From: Bacteroidota bacterium
Lineage (GTDB): Bacteria > Bacteroidota > Ignavibacteria > OLB7
Reading direction: 5' to 3'
Length of the DNA: 64,000 bases
Assembly (NCBI GenBank): GCA_018266795.1
Contig: JAFDZV010000004.1
Span: 257,273-321,272, forward strand
Below the pieces are notes generated by a model that saw nothing but the letters and a program-made list of their open reading frames with translations, was not told the origin of the DNA and did not search any database. This document shows positions 8,302 through 18,713 of this stretch, one piece after another (within the stretch, counting starts at the first letter, position 1; every line of letters starts with the position of its first letter). Made by a program: the position numbers and the translations under genes.

Positions 8302-11300
8302 ATGCAACGTTTGCTAAGGGCGTTACTCCTGGTAATGGCGTTTATCGTTGTTGGTGATCTGGCTACGGCTCAGGTTGCCAAACCGATCCGCATCGTAAGC
8401 GGTCGCCTTGCACAGGGAGTACACCGGGTCTTCATCAAGGACACGCTGTATCAGATCTCCGGAAACTACGTCGTCGCCGGTCAGCTCATGATTGAGCCGG
8501 GAACGACGGTCGAGTTTCTTCCGAACGGACGTCTGATCGACTCAGTCGGCGGTAAGATTATCGCCGACGGTGAGCTTCAGGCTATCTGGGACCGTAATAC
8601 GACCGACGTGAATTCGTATGCGGATCGCTATTGCGATCTGAACTACATGCGCGCGCACGTCACCGTAGGTGGCAAGCCGGAGATCACGGCTCCAGGTCCG
8701 AACTGGACCTTCTACGTCCCGTACATCGAATTCTACTACGCGAACCAGCGCGACAACTGCGCAACGGACAACAACAAGAAGAATGTTCCGTACGCACGTG
8801 ACGTGGTTCGCAACCCGATCGTCTTCCGCGGTCGGCCGGTAAACCAGTTCTCCACCGAATGGGGCCACATCGTGGTGCTTCCGGGTGCCGACACGGCAAT
8901 CTTCCGGAACTGCCAGTTTGTGAACTTCCGCAAGGATACCCAGGTGGTGCAGAGCACGCAGTACTACCAGCCGAACGCGCTGGCGGGTTACAGCGGTACG
9001 CAGATTCTGGCCGGCTTCGACATGAACCGGAAGATGCAGATCCTTTCGAGCGGTGGCGGTGGCGCCATGACGGTCTTCTCCTCGAAGACATGGATCCTCG
9101 ATTGCCGCTTCGACAGCAACTTTGCCCGCTATCACGGCGGTGCAGTGCAGTTCCTCCAGGCACCGTTCGACGCTACCGGACAGTTCTATCAGCCTGCTCC
9201 GGGCGTTCCGGTGGCCTCTACTGCCTATCCGGCAGTCGACCCCGAATCCTATGACCTCTACGGAGGAGCAGTGGTGACGCCGTTCGGTAACTTCCCGGCG
9301 TTTACCGTTACTCCGCCACTTGGACCCAACTCGCAGTATCGTCAGGCATACGATGACGGCCGTATCGCCGTCAACAAGGGCCGTGTTCGCCGCCTCTACT
9401 TCCGCGACAATCGCGTGGTTGTGGGTGCGGTGATCAACGACGTTCAGAGCTATCGTGACAACGAGAAGGTTGTTGCGCCGATCTACCCGGTCACTGCCAC
9501 CTCCACCAATACCGTTGCGAAGAACGAAGCATACGGCGGTGCTGTGTACGTGAGCGGTCGTCGTTTCGTGCAGGTGTTCTTCGGCGGCGGCAGCGCTCTG
9601 CGCAACCTCGGCCTCGGCACCGACCCGACCGACACGATCGTCTGCGAGCGTAACTACGCAGTCAACTACCAGGATACGAATGCGGTGACGTTCAACATCA
9701 ACAACGTCCCGACCACTATCCGTACCAGTGGCGCCAAGGGTGGTGCCTTCTTCATTGGTGATTCGAGCTCGATGGTCTTCGAACTGTCGCGCTTCAACGA
9801 CAACTTCACGGCCGTCCCGAACATTCCGGATCGTGACTATATCGGCGCATCGAAGTACTCGCAGGGCGGTGGCATTTACATGTCGACGACCTCGCCTGAA
9901 CTGACGATCAACGACAATGTCGCGATGCGGAACAACAAGTCGGGTCAGGGTGGTGCGATCTATGTCGCTGCAGTTGCTCTGCCGACATCCGATCCGTTCC
10001 TCTCGCCGAACCTGCTCGGTGACAGTGTCTACTTCACCGGCAACAAGGCCGAGTACGATGGTGGTGCGATCTTCACCCAGCGCAACACGCGCATTCAGGC
10101 GAAGTATCTCACGCGTGTTCATACGGATGCCCCGGGCAGCCCGTTGATCGATCATCGTATCCTGTTCGACAACAACGCCGCAGGTCTCTCGGGTGGTGCT
10201 ATCACTATCGATAACCGCACCAATACCACGAACAGCCTTGCTCGCGTTGAGCGCGTTCTGTTCAGCAACAACGTCGTTGGTGACTCGGCGCGTGTTGACG
10301 CCATTCGTCAGATCAAGCTCTTCAATCCGGTTGCGAGCCCGATTCGTCCGGGCAACGAGCACGGTGTCTATACCGTACTCGACGAGTATCACATGCCGAT
10401 CCTCCTCCTGTCGACGGAAGTGCTCGGTGGCGGTGCTCTGTTCTCGTACAACGGCAACACCAACTTCTTCCGTTCGGTGGAGTTCTTCCGGAACGCGACC
10501 GAGGGTGGTAATGGTGGTGCGGTTTCGCTCGTTACGCCGGTTCGTGTGAATCGCTACTTCGTCTCCGAAGGCGATGTCGCCTATGACTTCGTGACCGGAG
10601 TTCCGGTAGCATTCGATGACGGCCCCGAGCCGACCGATCAGCGCCAGATGACCCGCTTCATCCAGAACGTGGCCGTCCGTGATCTGATCAACCCGCAGAC
10701 GTTCAATCCGAACCCGGCGTCGTCGCGTGGTACGCTCCTGGATCCGAACCGCAACTACACCGGTCTCGGTGGCGCACTCTACATCAACGATCGTCAGCCG
10801 CCGGGCCCGAACCCTGGCACGCCGCGTGTTGACTCGGTGATCTGCCATCGCGTTCGTATCGAGCAGGATAGCGCATGGTCCGGTTCGGCCGTCTACTCGG
10901 CCAACTACGAGCTTCGCGTTCTGTTCAACAAGTCGCTCATCGCCCGCAACGTTGCCACCTCCACGGTTGGCCGCACTGTGGACTCGATCGACAACTATCG
11001 CACGTCGCCGGCTGCTGACAGCACTGCCGGAGCGCTCTTCTTCGCCGATGTGGAAGGTCCGTTGCCGACAACGTCCTACCATGTCAACGCGAACTCGATC
11101 TATGACAACGAGGGGCGCTTCCTGGTGCGCGCACCGGATGCACCTGCTGGATCGGTTGGCTTCGGCCAGAGCGGTGCCGACACGCTTCGTGGCAACTACT
11201 GGGGCCGCACTGAGGCTCCGGTGACGACGATCCTTCCGAGCGGAACGGTGCAGAGCACCTTCTACGTGGACGGTTACGGCTGCACGCTGCCGCTGAAGAA

Positions 11301-14300
11301 TGCGGCGAACGTGAACGAGCAGGGACCGTTCGAGTCCATGCGCCGCCCGGGCGATGGTAACAACTACTACGTCTACACGTCCGTGCCGATCTACACGATC
11401 CCGGACACGCTCCTCATGGAAGGTCGTGTGTACGACATCTTCGATAAGGGCGTCGATATCAAGTCGGTTGATTACTCCAACCGTCGTATGGCTCCGATCG
11501 AGGACTTCTCGGTTGGTATCCCGAAGCGCCTCCGCGTCTACTCGAGCGGCGTGTATCAGGGCAAGGTGGTTCGTCGTCTGACTCGTGATCCGTTCGATGC
11601 GGAGATCGACAGCAACATCAACAAGCTCCAGCGTGAGTTCGTTGGCAACCATCCGATCGGCTACCCGCTCTTCCTCGAGGCCAATGCCAACTACATTGGC
11701 AACATGGACACGGTCAACGATGACCATTACGCTCTGAACAACACCGTCTTCTTCGTGATCAACGTCGAGACCGGTGAAGTGATCCGTTCGGTGATGAAGC
11801 AGGTCCGCGAGGACAACGGCAACGAGCTCTATCGTTCGCGCGTTGAGTTCGTGGCCGACTCGATCAATCGTGATCCGCTTGCTCGCCGTACGCGTGAAGA
11901 GCGTGCACAGTTCTCTATCGGCGAACTCTATCGCCTGACCCCGCGCTTCTACATGGAGAATCCGGGAGAGCTTTCACTGTGGACGGGTCCGCTCGTGACC
12001 CATCTGGACAGCTTGCAGGCAGCACGCTATCTGGCTGCTCAGTTCGAGGATTCCGTTGCGCTTGCCGGCCGTCGTTACGGTGGCAACGTGACCGCCGCGA
12101 ACCTGGAGCTCGGTGGCAACGGCTTCACCTACGTCAATCGTCCGAACGGCGTTCAGTTCGCCGATGTCTACGCAGGCGAGCGCTATCGTGCTCTGCCGGT
12201 GAAGACGGGCGATCGTATCTGGGTGATCTCACGTACGCTCCTCTGGAACACCGACAACTCGCTCGTGCAGGTGCTCGACGAGTCGCGCTTCCGCGGTCTG
12301 CAGTTCATCATCGACACGTTGGGGAACAGCGTTCAGGCGCCGATCCTCTTCGGTCAGTACGACTCGCTGCAGGCACGTACACCGGCGGAACTTCGCAACG
12401 ACCGTTTCCTTGTCGAGGACAAGGAGTACAAGAGCGATCCCACCGGTCAGGATACCTCGCGCATCTTCGAGGCAACTGCATACGATCCGAATGGATTCTA
12501 TGATCCGCGCTCGCTCTTCTTCCCTGACCGTTACACGGGGTTGAACTTCGAGTGGACTCCGCTTCGTGAATTCTCCAACGGCACCACGGCCGAGACCAGC
12601 GACCCACGTCAGGTGCGTCTCGGATCGTGGCTGAAGTCGGAGTATGTGTACCCGAATCAGCCGGGCATTCGCGACAGCGCATGGGGCTTCCTCCGCTTCT
12701 GGGGTACGCCGCACAATCCGGACGTCGTGCCGGGCGGTGAGGTTCTCCAGATCCGCGTGTCGAACTACCCGCCAAGCCAGCGTACGATCGATTCGTTGAA
12801 GGCTCTTGCGGACTCGCTCCGCCCGGGTGCCGACGTGATCGCGCGCTACATCTACCTCTATCCGCCGTACTTCAACTGCCAGGTATACGATCCGGTCAAC
12901 GCTCGTTACCTGCAGCAGGATACGGTTGATGTGGGTGGTGCTTCGACGACGACCTATCGTCTCCGCATCTTCGTCCAGGATACCCCGCCGGTATTCCAGG
13001 GTGACAGCATCTTCTGCGGTCGTCCGGGTCTGCCAGTGGCAAACCTGACCAACAAGCTCCGTTTCGATTACGACGTGAACACGGACGACGAGAGTGAGGA
13101 TGCAAATGCGGACAAGGAAGGCTGGGACTTCCGTTACGGCCGCACGACGTACGGCTTCGTCTTCACGGATCGTAGCTATATCGACAACAACAGCGTCATC
13201 GGTGTCGATGACATCCGCGATATCCGTCCGGTCTGGCTGGCCGATCGCTTCCTGCGTGACACCAGCAAGACACTCGATCAGGGCGCGGCCTTGATGCGCA
13301 CCGGACGTCTGAGCGTTCGTATCGACTCGCTGGAGGCGATCAACCTCCTGCGTAACCCGGCTCAGGCCAACAACGTGTTCAACCTCGACTCGATCTTCAC
13401 GATCGTTGCGAACGACGGACACACCGGCCAGAACCGTCGCGATCTGCGTGTCCAGGTGAACGTCGCTCCGCAGCTGCTTCCGGTGCCGCCGGCACTGGCA
13501 ACGCTGCCGGGCGCCAAGGAGGACTTCGATTACAACCCGCAGCTCCTCGACTCGACTCGCCGGATCGTTGCTGTCGATCTGAACTACAACCAGCGTCTGC
13601 GCTACACGCTCGTCTATCGCGACGATGCGCTGAACGTTGGCAAGTATCAGAACGGCCAGCAGGTTCTCGATAGCAATAACGTCACGCGCGTCAACAATGC
13701 GGACACCGCATTCGTCCGCCGCGATGCTTGCTACGACGAGGCAGGTTTGTACTACGCTCGCAAGACGACGCCGAGCTGGCTGAAGGTCAACCCGTTCTCG
13801 GGTCTGCTCTACGGCACGCCGGGTCTGAACGACGCTCCGCATACCAGCGCTCTGGGTGGACCGGACACGGTCACCGTGGTGGTAGAGGATGAGTTCGGTT
13901 TGACGGACGTTCGCCAGTACATCCTGGAGACCGATTCGACGAACCATCGTCCGCGCCTCTTCGGCCGTCCGCCGATCCAGTGCGTGGAGGCGAACAAGCC
14001 GTACACCGATACGGTCAACGTAACCGACGTGGATCTTGCGCGCCTGAAGTACAGCGAAACGCTGACCTTGAGCGTCCTCGAGCCGGCCGGCTTCACGGTG
14101 ACCCCGGCAACGATCAACGGCCCGGGCAAGGATTCGGTGAAGCTTGCTGTGAACGGAACGGTTCCGAACCAGCAGGGCAAGCTGAAGATCAAGATCCGCG
14201 TGGTGGATGCAGTTGGCAACGCCGACACTCTGATCTACGAGATCTCGGTCTCCGATCTCATGGTGTTCAGCATGCCGATCCGTGTCCGCAACACGGTTGT

Positions 14301-15138
14301 CGATCCGAACAACGGCAATACAAGCAACGCATACCAGGATCTCTGGTTCGGTATTGGCCAGCGCGCCACCACCGGCGAAGAGCCCAGCGCTCTTGGACGT
14401 CTCGACTCGAATTACTGCGAGTACGAGCTGCCGCCGAAGCCGCCGACAGACGTCTTCGACGCACGCTGGACGATCATTACGACTAACGGTACGTTGAGGG
14501 ATATCTTCCCGGATAATCCTGCAACGAGCGACTCGGGTAAGATTGCATGGAAGGGCACGTTCCAGGCCGGCAATCTCAACAACACGAGCCCGTACTATCC
14601 GGTGGTCTTCAAGTGGTCGTCTGCAGACGCCTACAAGTCGCCGCATGATATCTACTTTGAAGACCAGTTCTTCAACGACAACGCCAAGACCGGTCTGTTC
14701 CGCGTGAACATGAAGACTGGTGCATACCAGGCGGGTACGGGTATCACGGTTCAGAAGAACGGCGATACGATCGCGGTTACGATCAACCTGACGACGCTGG
14801 ACGGCTTCAAGATCGTCTACGATCTCACGTCGGGTGTCGAGACCGATCCGGGTGTGGCTGGCAGCTACAACCTGTCGTCGAACGTTCCGAATCCGTTCAC
14901 CAATTCGACTCAGATCAACTTCTTCGCTCCGCAGCATGGAGCTGTGAAGCTGGAGGTCTTTGATGTGAAGGGTGCACTCGTGAACACACTGGTTGACGGT
15001 GTGGTCGAGGCCGGAGCGCATACAGCGATCTGGAACGGCGACGATCAGAAGGGACGCGCGGTCGCAAGCGGTACCTACACGTACCGTCTGTCGGCAGGCT
15101 CGACTGTTCTGAGCAAGACCATGGTCTTGGTGAAGTAG
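8302..15138 (+). CDS. Giant secreted beta-helix protein with T9SS sorting domain
   Basis: A 2278-residue secreted protein. ATG at 8302 follows AGGAGG by 4 nt and opens a clear signal peptide (to about residue 24, ending ATAQ). Residues of about 150-950 carry many GGA(I/V/F) and FxxN motifs (FDSN, FNDN, FTGN, FDNN, FSNN), the pattern of chlamydial Pmp-type right-handed beta-helices. The middle is long and unassigned. Near 1850-2000 there are cadherin/putative-Ig-like strands. The end has NVPNPFTNSTQINF and a FlgD-like Ig fold ending TMVLVK, a type A Por sorting domain. It is probably exported by T9SS and anchored on the surface, perhaps as an adhesin. It leads the cluster of T9SS substrates. 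The antisense strand is open over long stretches by composition only. Confidence 0.85.
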   Translation: MQRLLRALLLVMAFIVVGDLATAQVAKPIRIVSGRLAQGVHRVFIKDTLYQISGNYVVAGQLMIEPGTTVEFLPNGRLIDSVGGKIIADGELQAIWDRNTTDVNSYADRYCDLNYMRAHVTVGGKPEITAPGPNWTFYVPYIEFYYANQRDNCATDNNKKNVPYARDVVRNPIVFRGRPVNQFSTEWGHIVVLPGADTAIFRNCQFVNFRKDTQVVQSTQYYQPNALAGYSGTQILAGFDMNRKMQILSSGGGGAMTVFSSKTWILDCRFDSNFARYHGGAVQFLQAPFDATGQFYQPAPGVPVASTAYPAVDPESYDLYGGAVVTPFGNFPAFTVTPPLGPNSQYRQAYDDGRIAVNKGRVRRLYFRDNRVVVGAVINDVQSYRDNEKVVAPIYPVTATSTNTVAKNEAYGGAVYVSGRRFVQVFFGGGSALRNLGLGTDPTDTIVCERNYAVNYQDTNAVTFNINNVPTTIRTSGAKGGAFFIGDSSSMVFELSRFNDNFTAVPNIPDRDYIGASKYSQGGGIYMSTTSPELTINDNVAMRNNKSGQGGAIYVAAVALPTSDPFLSPNLLGDSVYFTGNKAEYDGGAIFTQRNTRIQAKYLTRVHTDAPGSPLIDHRILFDNNAAGLSGGAITIDNRTNTTNSLARVERVLFSNNVVGDSARVDAIRQIKLFNPVASPIRPGNEHGVYTVLDEYHMPILLLSTEVLGGGALFSYNGNTNFFRSVEFFRNATEGGNGGAVSLVTPVRVNRYFVSEGDVAYDFVTGVPVAFDDGPEPTDQRQMTRFIQNVAVRDLINPQTFNPNPASSRGTLLDPNRNYTGLGGALYINDRQPPGPNPGTPRVDSVICHRVRIEQDSAWSGSAVYSANYELRVLFNKSLIARNVATSTVGRTVDSIDNYRTSPAADSTAGALFFADVEGPLPTTSYHVNANSIYDNEGRFLVRAPDAPAGSVGFGQSGADTLRGNYWGRTEAPVTTILPSGTVQSTFYVDGYGCTLPLKNAANVNEQGPFESMRRPGDGNNYYVYTSVPIYTIPDTLLMEGRVYDIFDKGVDIKSVDYSNRRMAPIEDFSVGIPKRLRVYSSGVYQGKVVRRLTRDPFDAEIDSNINKLQREFVGNHPIGYPLFLEANANYIGNMDTVNDDHYALNNTVFFVINVETGEVIRSVMKQVREDNGNELYRSRVEFVADSINRDPLARRTREERAQFSIGELYRLTPRFYMENPGELSLWTGPLVTHLDSLQAARYLAAQFEDSVALAGRRYGGNVTAANLELGGNGFTYVNRPNGVQFADVYAGERYRALPVKTGDRIWVISRTLLWNTDNSLVQVLDESRFRGLQFIIDTLGNSVQAPILFGQYDSLQARTPAELRNDRFLVEDKEYKSDPTGQDTSRIFEATAYDPNGFYDPRSLFFPDRYTGLNFEWTPLREFSNGTTAETSDPRQVRLGSWLKSEYVYPNQPGIRDSAWGFLRFWGTPHNPDVVPGGEVLQIRVSNYPPSQRTIDSLKALADSLRPGADVIARYIYLYPPYFNCQVYDPVNARYLQQDTVDVGGASTTTYRLRIFVQDTPPVFQGDSIFCGRPGLPVANLTNKLRFDYDVNTDDESEDANADKEGWDFRYGRTTYGFVFTDRSYIDNNSVIGVDDIRDIRPVWLADRFLRDTSKTLDQGAALMRTGRLSVRIDSLEAINLLRNPAQANNVFNLDSIFTIVANDGHTGQNRRDLRVQVNVAPQLLPVPPALATLPGAKEDFDYNPQLLDSTRRIVAVDLNYNQRLRYTLVYRDDALNVGKYQNGQQVLDSNNVTRVNNADTAFVRRDACYDEAGLYYARKTTPSWLKVNPFSGLLYGTPGLNDAPHTSALGGPDTVTVVVEDEFGLTDVRQYILETDSTNHRPRLFGRPPIQCVEANKPYTDTVNVTDVDLARLKYSETLTLSVLEPAGFTVTPATINGPGKDSVKLAVNGTVPNQQGKLKIKIRVVDAVGNADTLIYEISVSDLMVFSMPIRVRNTVVDPNNGNTSNAYQDLWFGIGQRATTGEEPSALGRLDSNYCEYELPPKPPTDVFDARWTIITTNGTLRDIFPDNPATSDSGKIAWKGTFQAGNLNNTSPYYPVVFKWSSADAYKSPHDIYFEDQFFNDNAKTGLFRVNMKTGAYQAGTGITVQKNGDTIAVTINLTTLDGFKIVYDLTSGVETDPGVAGSYNLSSNVPNPFTNSTQINFFAPQHGAVKLEVFDVKGALVNTLVDGVVEAGAHTAIWNGDDQKGRAVASGTYTYRLSAGSTVLSKTMVLVK

Positions 15139-15186
15139 GCGGACAGGTGCTGCAATCATGACCTGATCCAAGCTGATACTGAGCAA

Positions 15187-15218
15187 CCCCGATGGCTTCC
15201 GCAAGGGGGCCATCGGGG
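15187..15218 (+). terminator. Hairpin after the giant surface protein gene
   Basis: A 10-bp stem CCCCGATGGC/GCCATCGGGG (15187-15196 with 15209-15218), without a T-run. Confidence 0.5.
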
Positions 15219-15310
15219 AGCTCGAGAGAAGGCAGGAGAGGGGAATGAACGTGGCAGGTAGCTATGGGTACGCAAACAATACAGTTGAGATATAAAACAG
15301 GAGACAGAGT

Positions 15311-17383
15311 ATGAAGCTGCGTCGAACAATCTTCGGAGCCGTTGCCGGGGCTGCACTCGTTGCCCTGGCATCGACCGGAGCTGTTGCGCAGATCGATGAG
15401 GAATACACGATCTCGATCCAGCCGCGCTTTTACCAGCCGCAGACGAATCAAGGTATTCAGATCACGCGCAGCCAGTTCCACGACAATTTCGCTCCGGGTG
15501 TTGTCGATCCCGACAATGGCACTACGAACGCAATTCCTATCGGCTTCCCCGTGCAGTTCGATAATCAGGAATACACGCAGTTCTACGTGTCGGTGAACGG
15601 ATGGGTGAGCTTCCTTAATCCGGGAGCATTCATCACCGATGACCCTTACGCGCTATTCAATGATGCGCCGCCGAACGAGACGCTTGCTCCGTTCTTCGGC
15701 GATCATTACCTCCGCACCCCGGGCTTCGATGATACCGATCCCCAGGGCCGGTTCTATACCCCGAGCACGATCCGCTACGTGAGCCTTCCGCCCGATACGG
15801 CCGGTCGCTCCACGTTGATCGTGGAATGGGAGGACTTGAACATCAACTATCGTTTCGATCCGACGCAGCCGGACAATCCGTATGCACCGGTGGCAAACGT
15901 GAAGCCGCAGGCTCCGTCGGTTGGTTCGTTCCAGCTCTGGATCATCCAGGCTTCACCGACCGCGTCTGTTCAGCAGCCGAGAATCGAGTTCCACTACGGT
16001 CCGGTTGGCCCGCATCCGCCCATTCCGTTCCCGGATACGGTCGGTTCGGTGGTCAAGACCAGCGGTGCCTCGGTTGGTATCGAGGGACGTCCGGGAGTCA
16101 ACGGCGGACAGCCGAGCTTCCTGAACGGTGTTGCCTACGCAGAGTATAGCGGTTCGCCGTACCGTCTGGACAGCACCAAGCGCAGCCGTCGCCTTACCCG
16201 CGTATGGCCGCCGACGGACAACCCGGGGCTGGCCTTCGTGTTCGAGCCGAACGGCGTTGGCCGCATCCGCGACTGGGGTGATGGCGATGCCGATCTCAGC
16301 CAGCTGGACAACACGCTCCCTGCATATATCCGTGAGGATCAGCGTCGCTTCGTGAGCTTCCTGGATGTCATCCGCATCCTTCGCCACGACGCATCGCGCA
16401 CCACGGTTCCGTTCGATTACAGCTTCGGTCGCCATGGCTACCATGGTGACGTGAATCATAACGGGCGCTTCTACTTCTCGACCCGCAACTCGACGAACAC
16501 GGCGGACTCGCTGGATTCGTTCGGTCGCGTGGTTCGTTACCAGGTGAAGTATCCGATCAAGAGCTCGGACTACCAGACGCCGTTCCCGAACGACAACTCG
16601 TTCAACGGCTTCCTGTTCGATGCCGATGCATTCGATGCATCGCTCATCATGCTCTACCTTGCCGCCAAGCTTCCGATGCTTCCGTGGCTGCCCGACACGC
16701 TGCCGCATTTCACCGGCAAGTTCGCTCCGACGAACGTGGCCAGTGATATCCAGCTTGCACACAGCACGGTTACAGGCACGCACACGATCGAGATTCCCGT
16801 GACCTTCAACGGTTATCTGAGTGGTGCCATGGGTGTTGGAATGGAGGCTACGAACGGTACCCGTATCGTTCGCGTCGAGACCCCGGAGAAGACTGATAAC
16901 GCATGGGTTGAGGCAGTTGCTACGGATAACCGCCTTGCCCTTGCCGCAGCCGGCAACTTCGGTCCGAACGATGTCATTGCAACGCTGGTCGTAGAGGCCA
17001 ATAACGACGGTGACGTCACGTTCAATAACATCCAGGTTGGTGCGGACAACAAGGCGATGCGCAAGTTCAACATCTTCGGTGCTACCACCGGAGAGGCGAA
17101 CAGCGTCAGCCTGACGCAGAACTTCCCGAACCCGTTTGCTCCGAACAGCACCACTACCCTCGGGTACGCGGTGCCGGCGGATGGTAATGTCGTCATTCGC
17201 GTGTACGATGTCCTTGGCCACGAGGTCAAGACGCTCGTCAACGCCGAGATGAAGACCGGTACCTACTCCGTGGAGTGGAACGGCGTAGACAGCTTCGGCA
17301 AGCCTGTCGAGTCGGGAGTGTACTACTGCCGCATCGAGTCCAACGGCCAGAGCCGTACGACCGCGATGCAGGTCCGCAAGTAA
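15311..17383 (+). CDS. Secreted T9SS protein with nidogen-like and cohesin-like regions
   Basis: A 690-residue exported protein; ATG at 15311 has AGGAG about 7 nt upstream. The signal peptide ends near residue 27 (GAVAQ). Residues of about 70-110 (YTQFYVSVNGWVSF) resemble nidogen/NIDO-type strands. Near 375-470 there is a dockerin-like pattern (HGDVNHNG, later DADAFDASLIMLYLAAKL). Residues of about 490-590 look like a cohesin-type beta-sandwich. The tail NFPNPFAPNSTTTLGY and GVYYCRIESNG form a type A Por sorting domain ending in QVRK. Export by T9SS to the cell surface is expected; the function is unknown. Confidence 0.82.
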   Translation: MKLRRTIFGAVAGAALVALASTGAVAQIDEEYTISIQPRFYQPQTNQGIQITRSQFHDNFAPGVVDPDNGTTNAIPIGFPVQFDNQEYTQFYVSVNGWVSFLNPGAFITDDPYALFNDAPPNETLAPFFGDHYLRTPGFDDTDPQGRFYTPSTIRYVSLPPDTAGRSTLIVEWEDLNINYRFDPTQPDNPYAPVANVKPQAPSVGSFQLWIIQASPTASVQQPRIEFHYGPVGPHPPIPFPDTVGSVVKTSGASVGIEGRPGVNGGQPSFLNGVAYAEYSGSPYRLDSTKRSRRLTRVWPPTDNPGLAFVFEPNGVGRIRDWGDGDADLSQLDNTLPAYIREDQRRFVSFLDVIRILRHDASRTTVPFDYSFGRHGYHGDVNHNGRFYFSTRNSTNTADSLDSFGRVVRYQVKYPIKSSDYQTPFPNDNSFNGFLFDADAFDASLIMLYLAAKLPMLPWLPDTLPHFTGKFAPTNVASDIQLAHSTVTGTHTIEIPVTFNGYLSGAMGVGMEATNGTRIVRVETPEKTDNAWVEAVATDNRLALAAAGNFGPNDVIATLVVEANNDGDVTFNNIQVGADNKAMRKFNIFGATTGEANSVSLTQNFPNPFAPNSTTTLGYAVPADGNVVIRVYDVLGHEVKTLVNAEMKTGTYSVEWNGVDSFGKPVESGVYYCRIESNGQSRTTAMQVRK

Positions 17384-17427
17384 TGCCCGGCAACGGCATC
17401 ACGAACGGATGAATTGTACCTCGGATA

Positions 17428-18687
17428 ATGAGTAAGAGTGAACCAGGGAGCAGTAGAGTGCGGTATTGGCTTACAATAGCACTGACGACAGTTCTGATCT
17501 GTCTCTGCTCCCTGGTTGCTCAGGCTCAACCGGATCGGCCTTTGACAGTTACGATGGACACGGTGGAGTTCAACGTTTGTGACAACGTGAAGACTTTTCT
17601 GATGCCCATCAACATCGGGGATCTCAAGACCGCCGACAGTGTATACAGCGCACGATTGTATCTGAGCTGGGATACCACTGTCATCGATCTCGAATATCTG
17701 GTGATCACGAGCACCTCCACGCTGGGCTACCAGTTCAGCGAGAAGAATGTTCAGCACGACAGTGTGAGCATGGTCATCGAGATGGGCACCCCGACCACCG
17801 ACGCAGTACCGGTTGTCGGTTCAGGCAAGCCGTTATGTTACCTGAAAGGGTCCGTAAAGGCACCTGATGTCGTTGGTGGAAACAATGGTTGGATCAGGGT
17901 GTTGTCGATGGTGGTGGATAGTCATCCAGTCGACATTGAAAATGCCGGGATGGTTCGAGTGGTGAGGGATACGACACCGACATATACCGGCGCGCTCAGT
18001 ATATCTGCGGCAACGTTCGATACTGCGCGAGTCGATACGGTGACGTTGACGGTTGCAAACCTGAAGAACCGTCGTGTGAACGAGGTTGAGTTTGCGGTAG
18101 GGCTCGATTCGAGTTATGCCGCGTTCGTTGACACGATAACGGCGGGTACGATTGCGGGGCAGGGGATCTGGAGCACGAAGGATATCCACGTTACGGCGGA
18201 CTCCGTCTGGGGAACGTTGGTGGCGCAATCGAATCTGACGACCGATGGAGCACTCCTGAAACTGGTGCTTCGCCGCAAGACCGACAGCGCGTTCACAAGC
18301 GCCTTCACGGTGAAGCGGTTCGTGGTAAACGATCGGTCGTGCCTTGGCAAACTGGTGACGCAGTCCGGAGAGATGACTGCCAAGGCGATCAGGAAGGACT
18401 CCTCATCGGGAGTTGCCGAAGATCGATATCGGAGTGGAAGCGAGGCCATTCGAGTGATACCGGAGCTTGCCGATGCAAGCCTTCGGATTGAAACCGGTGG
18501 TGAGTTCGGGGGGGAGGTGATGATCTTCGACGTGACCGGCAGGATGCTGCTACGGCAGCAGGGCGAGCGTATCGGCGCTTCAACACTGAGGGTACGATTC
18601 TCAGAGGTTCCGCCCAGCGGAATCTACTTCGTGGGGCTACGCGGCAGGAATGAAATTGTGTATAAGCAGTTCACTATAAAGAAGTAA
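17428..18687 (+). CDS. Secreted T9SS protein, cohesin-like
   Basis: A 419-residue exported protein following the previous gene by 44 nt. A hydrophobic signal segment ends near residue 33 (VAQAQ). Two beta-sandwich segments of the type seen in cohesin-like domains follow: an N-terminal one (residues of about 38-165) with ARLYLSWDTTVIDLEYL, and a second at about 180-310. The C-terminus (GEVMIFDVTGRMLLRQQ, then PPSGIYFVGLRGRNE) is a type A sorting domain ending in Lys-Lys. Spacing suggests co-transcription with its neighbours. No enzymatic motif is seen. Confidence 0.78.
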   Translation: MSKSEPGSSRVRYWLTIALTTVLICLCSLVAQAQPDRPLTVTMDTVEFNVCDNVKTFLMPINIGDLKTADSVYSARLYLSWDTTVIDLEYLVITSTSTLGYQFSEKNVQHDSVSMVIEMGTPTTDAVPVVGSGKPLCYLKGSVKAPDVVGGNNGWIRVLSMVVDSHPVDIENAGMVRVVRDTTPTYTGALSISAATFDTARVDTVTLTVANLKNRRVNEVEFAVGLDSSYAAFVDTITAGTIAGQGIWSTKDIHVTADSVWGTLVAQSNLTTDGALLKLVLRRKTDSAFTSAFTVKRFVVNDRSCLGKLVTQSGEMTAKAIRKDSSSGVAEDRYRSGSEAIRVIPELADASLRIETGGEFGGEVMIFDVTGRMLLRQQGERIGASTLRVRFSEVPPSGIYFVGLRGRNEIVYKQFTIKK

Positions 18688-18713
18688 CATCTCTAGCAAA
18701 GGAGATACGATCC

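Noticed and set aside
8542-15213. Very long open frames antisense to the giant surface-protein gene (up to about 1060 codons)
   Set aside because: They result from GC-biased third positions; low-complexity Arg/Val/Asp-rich products with no start signal or domain.
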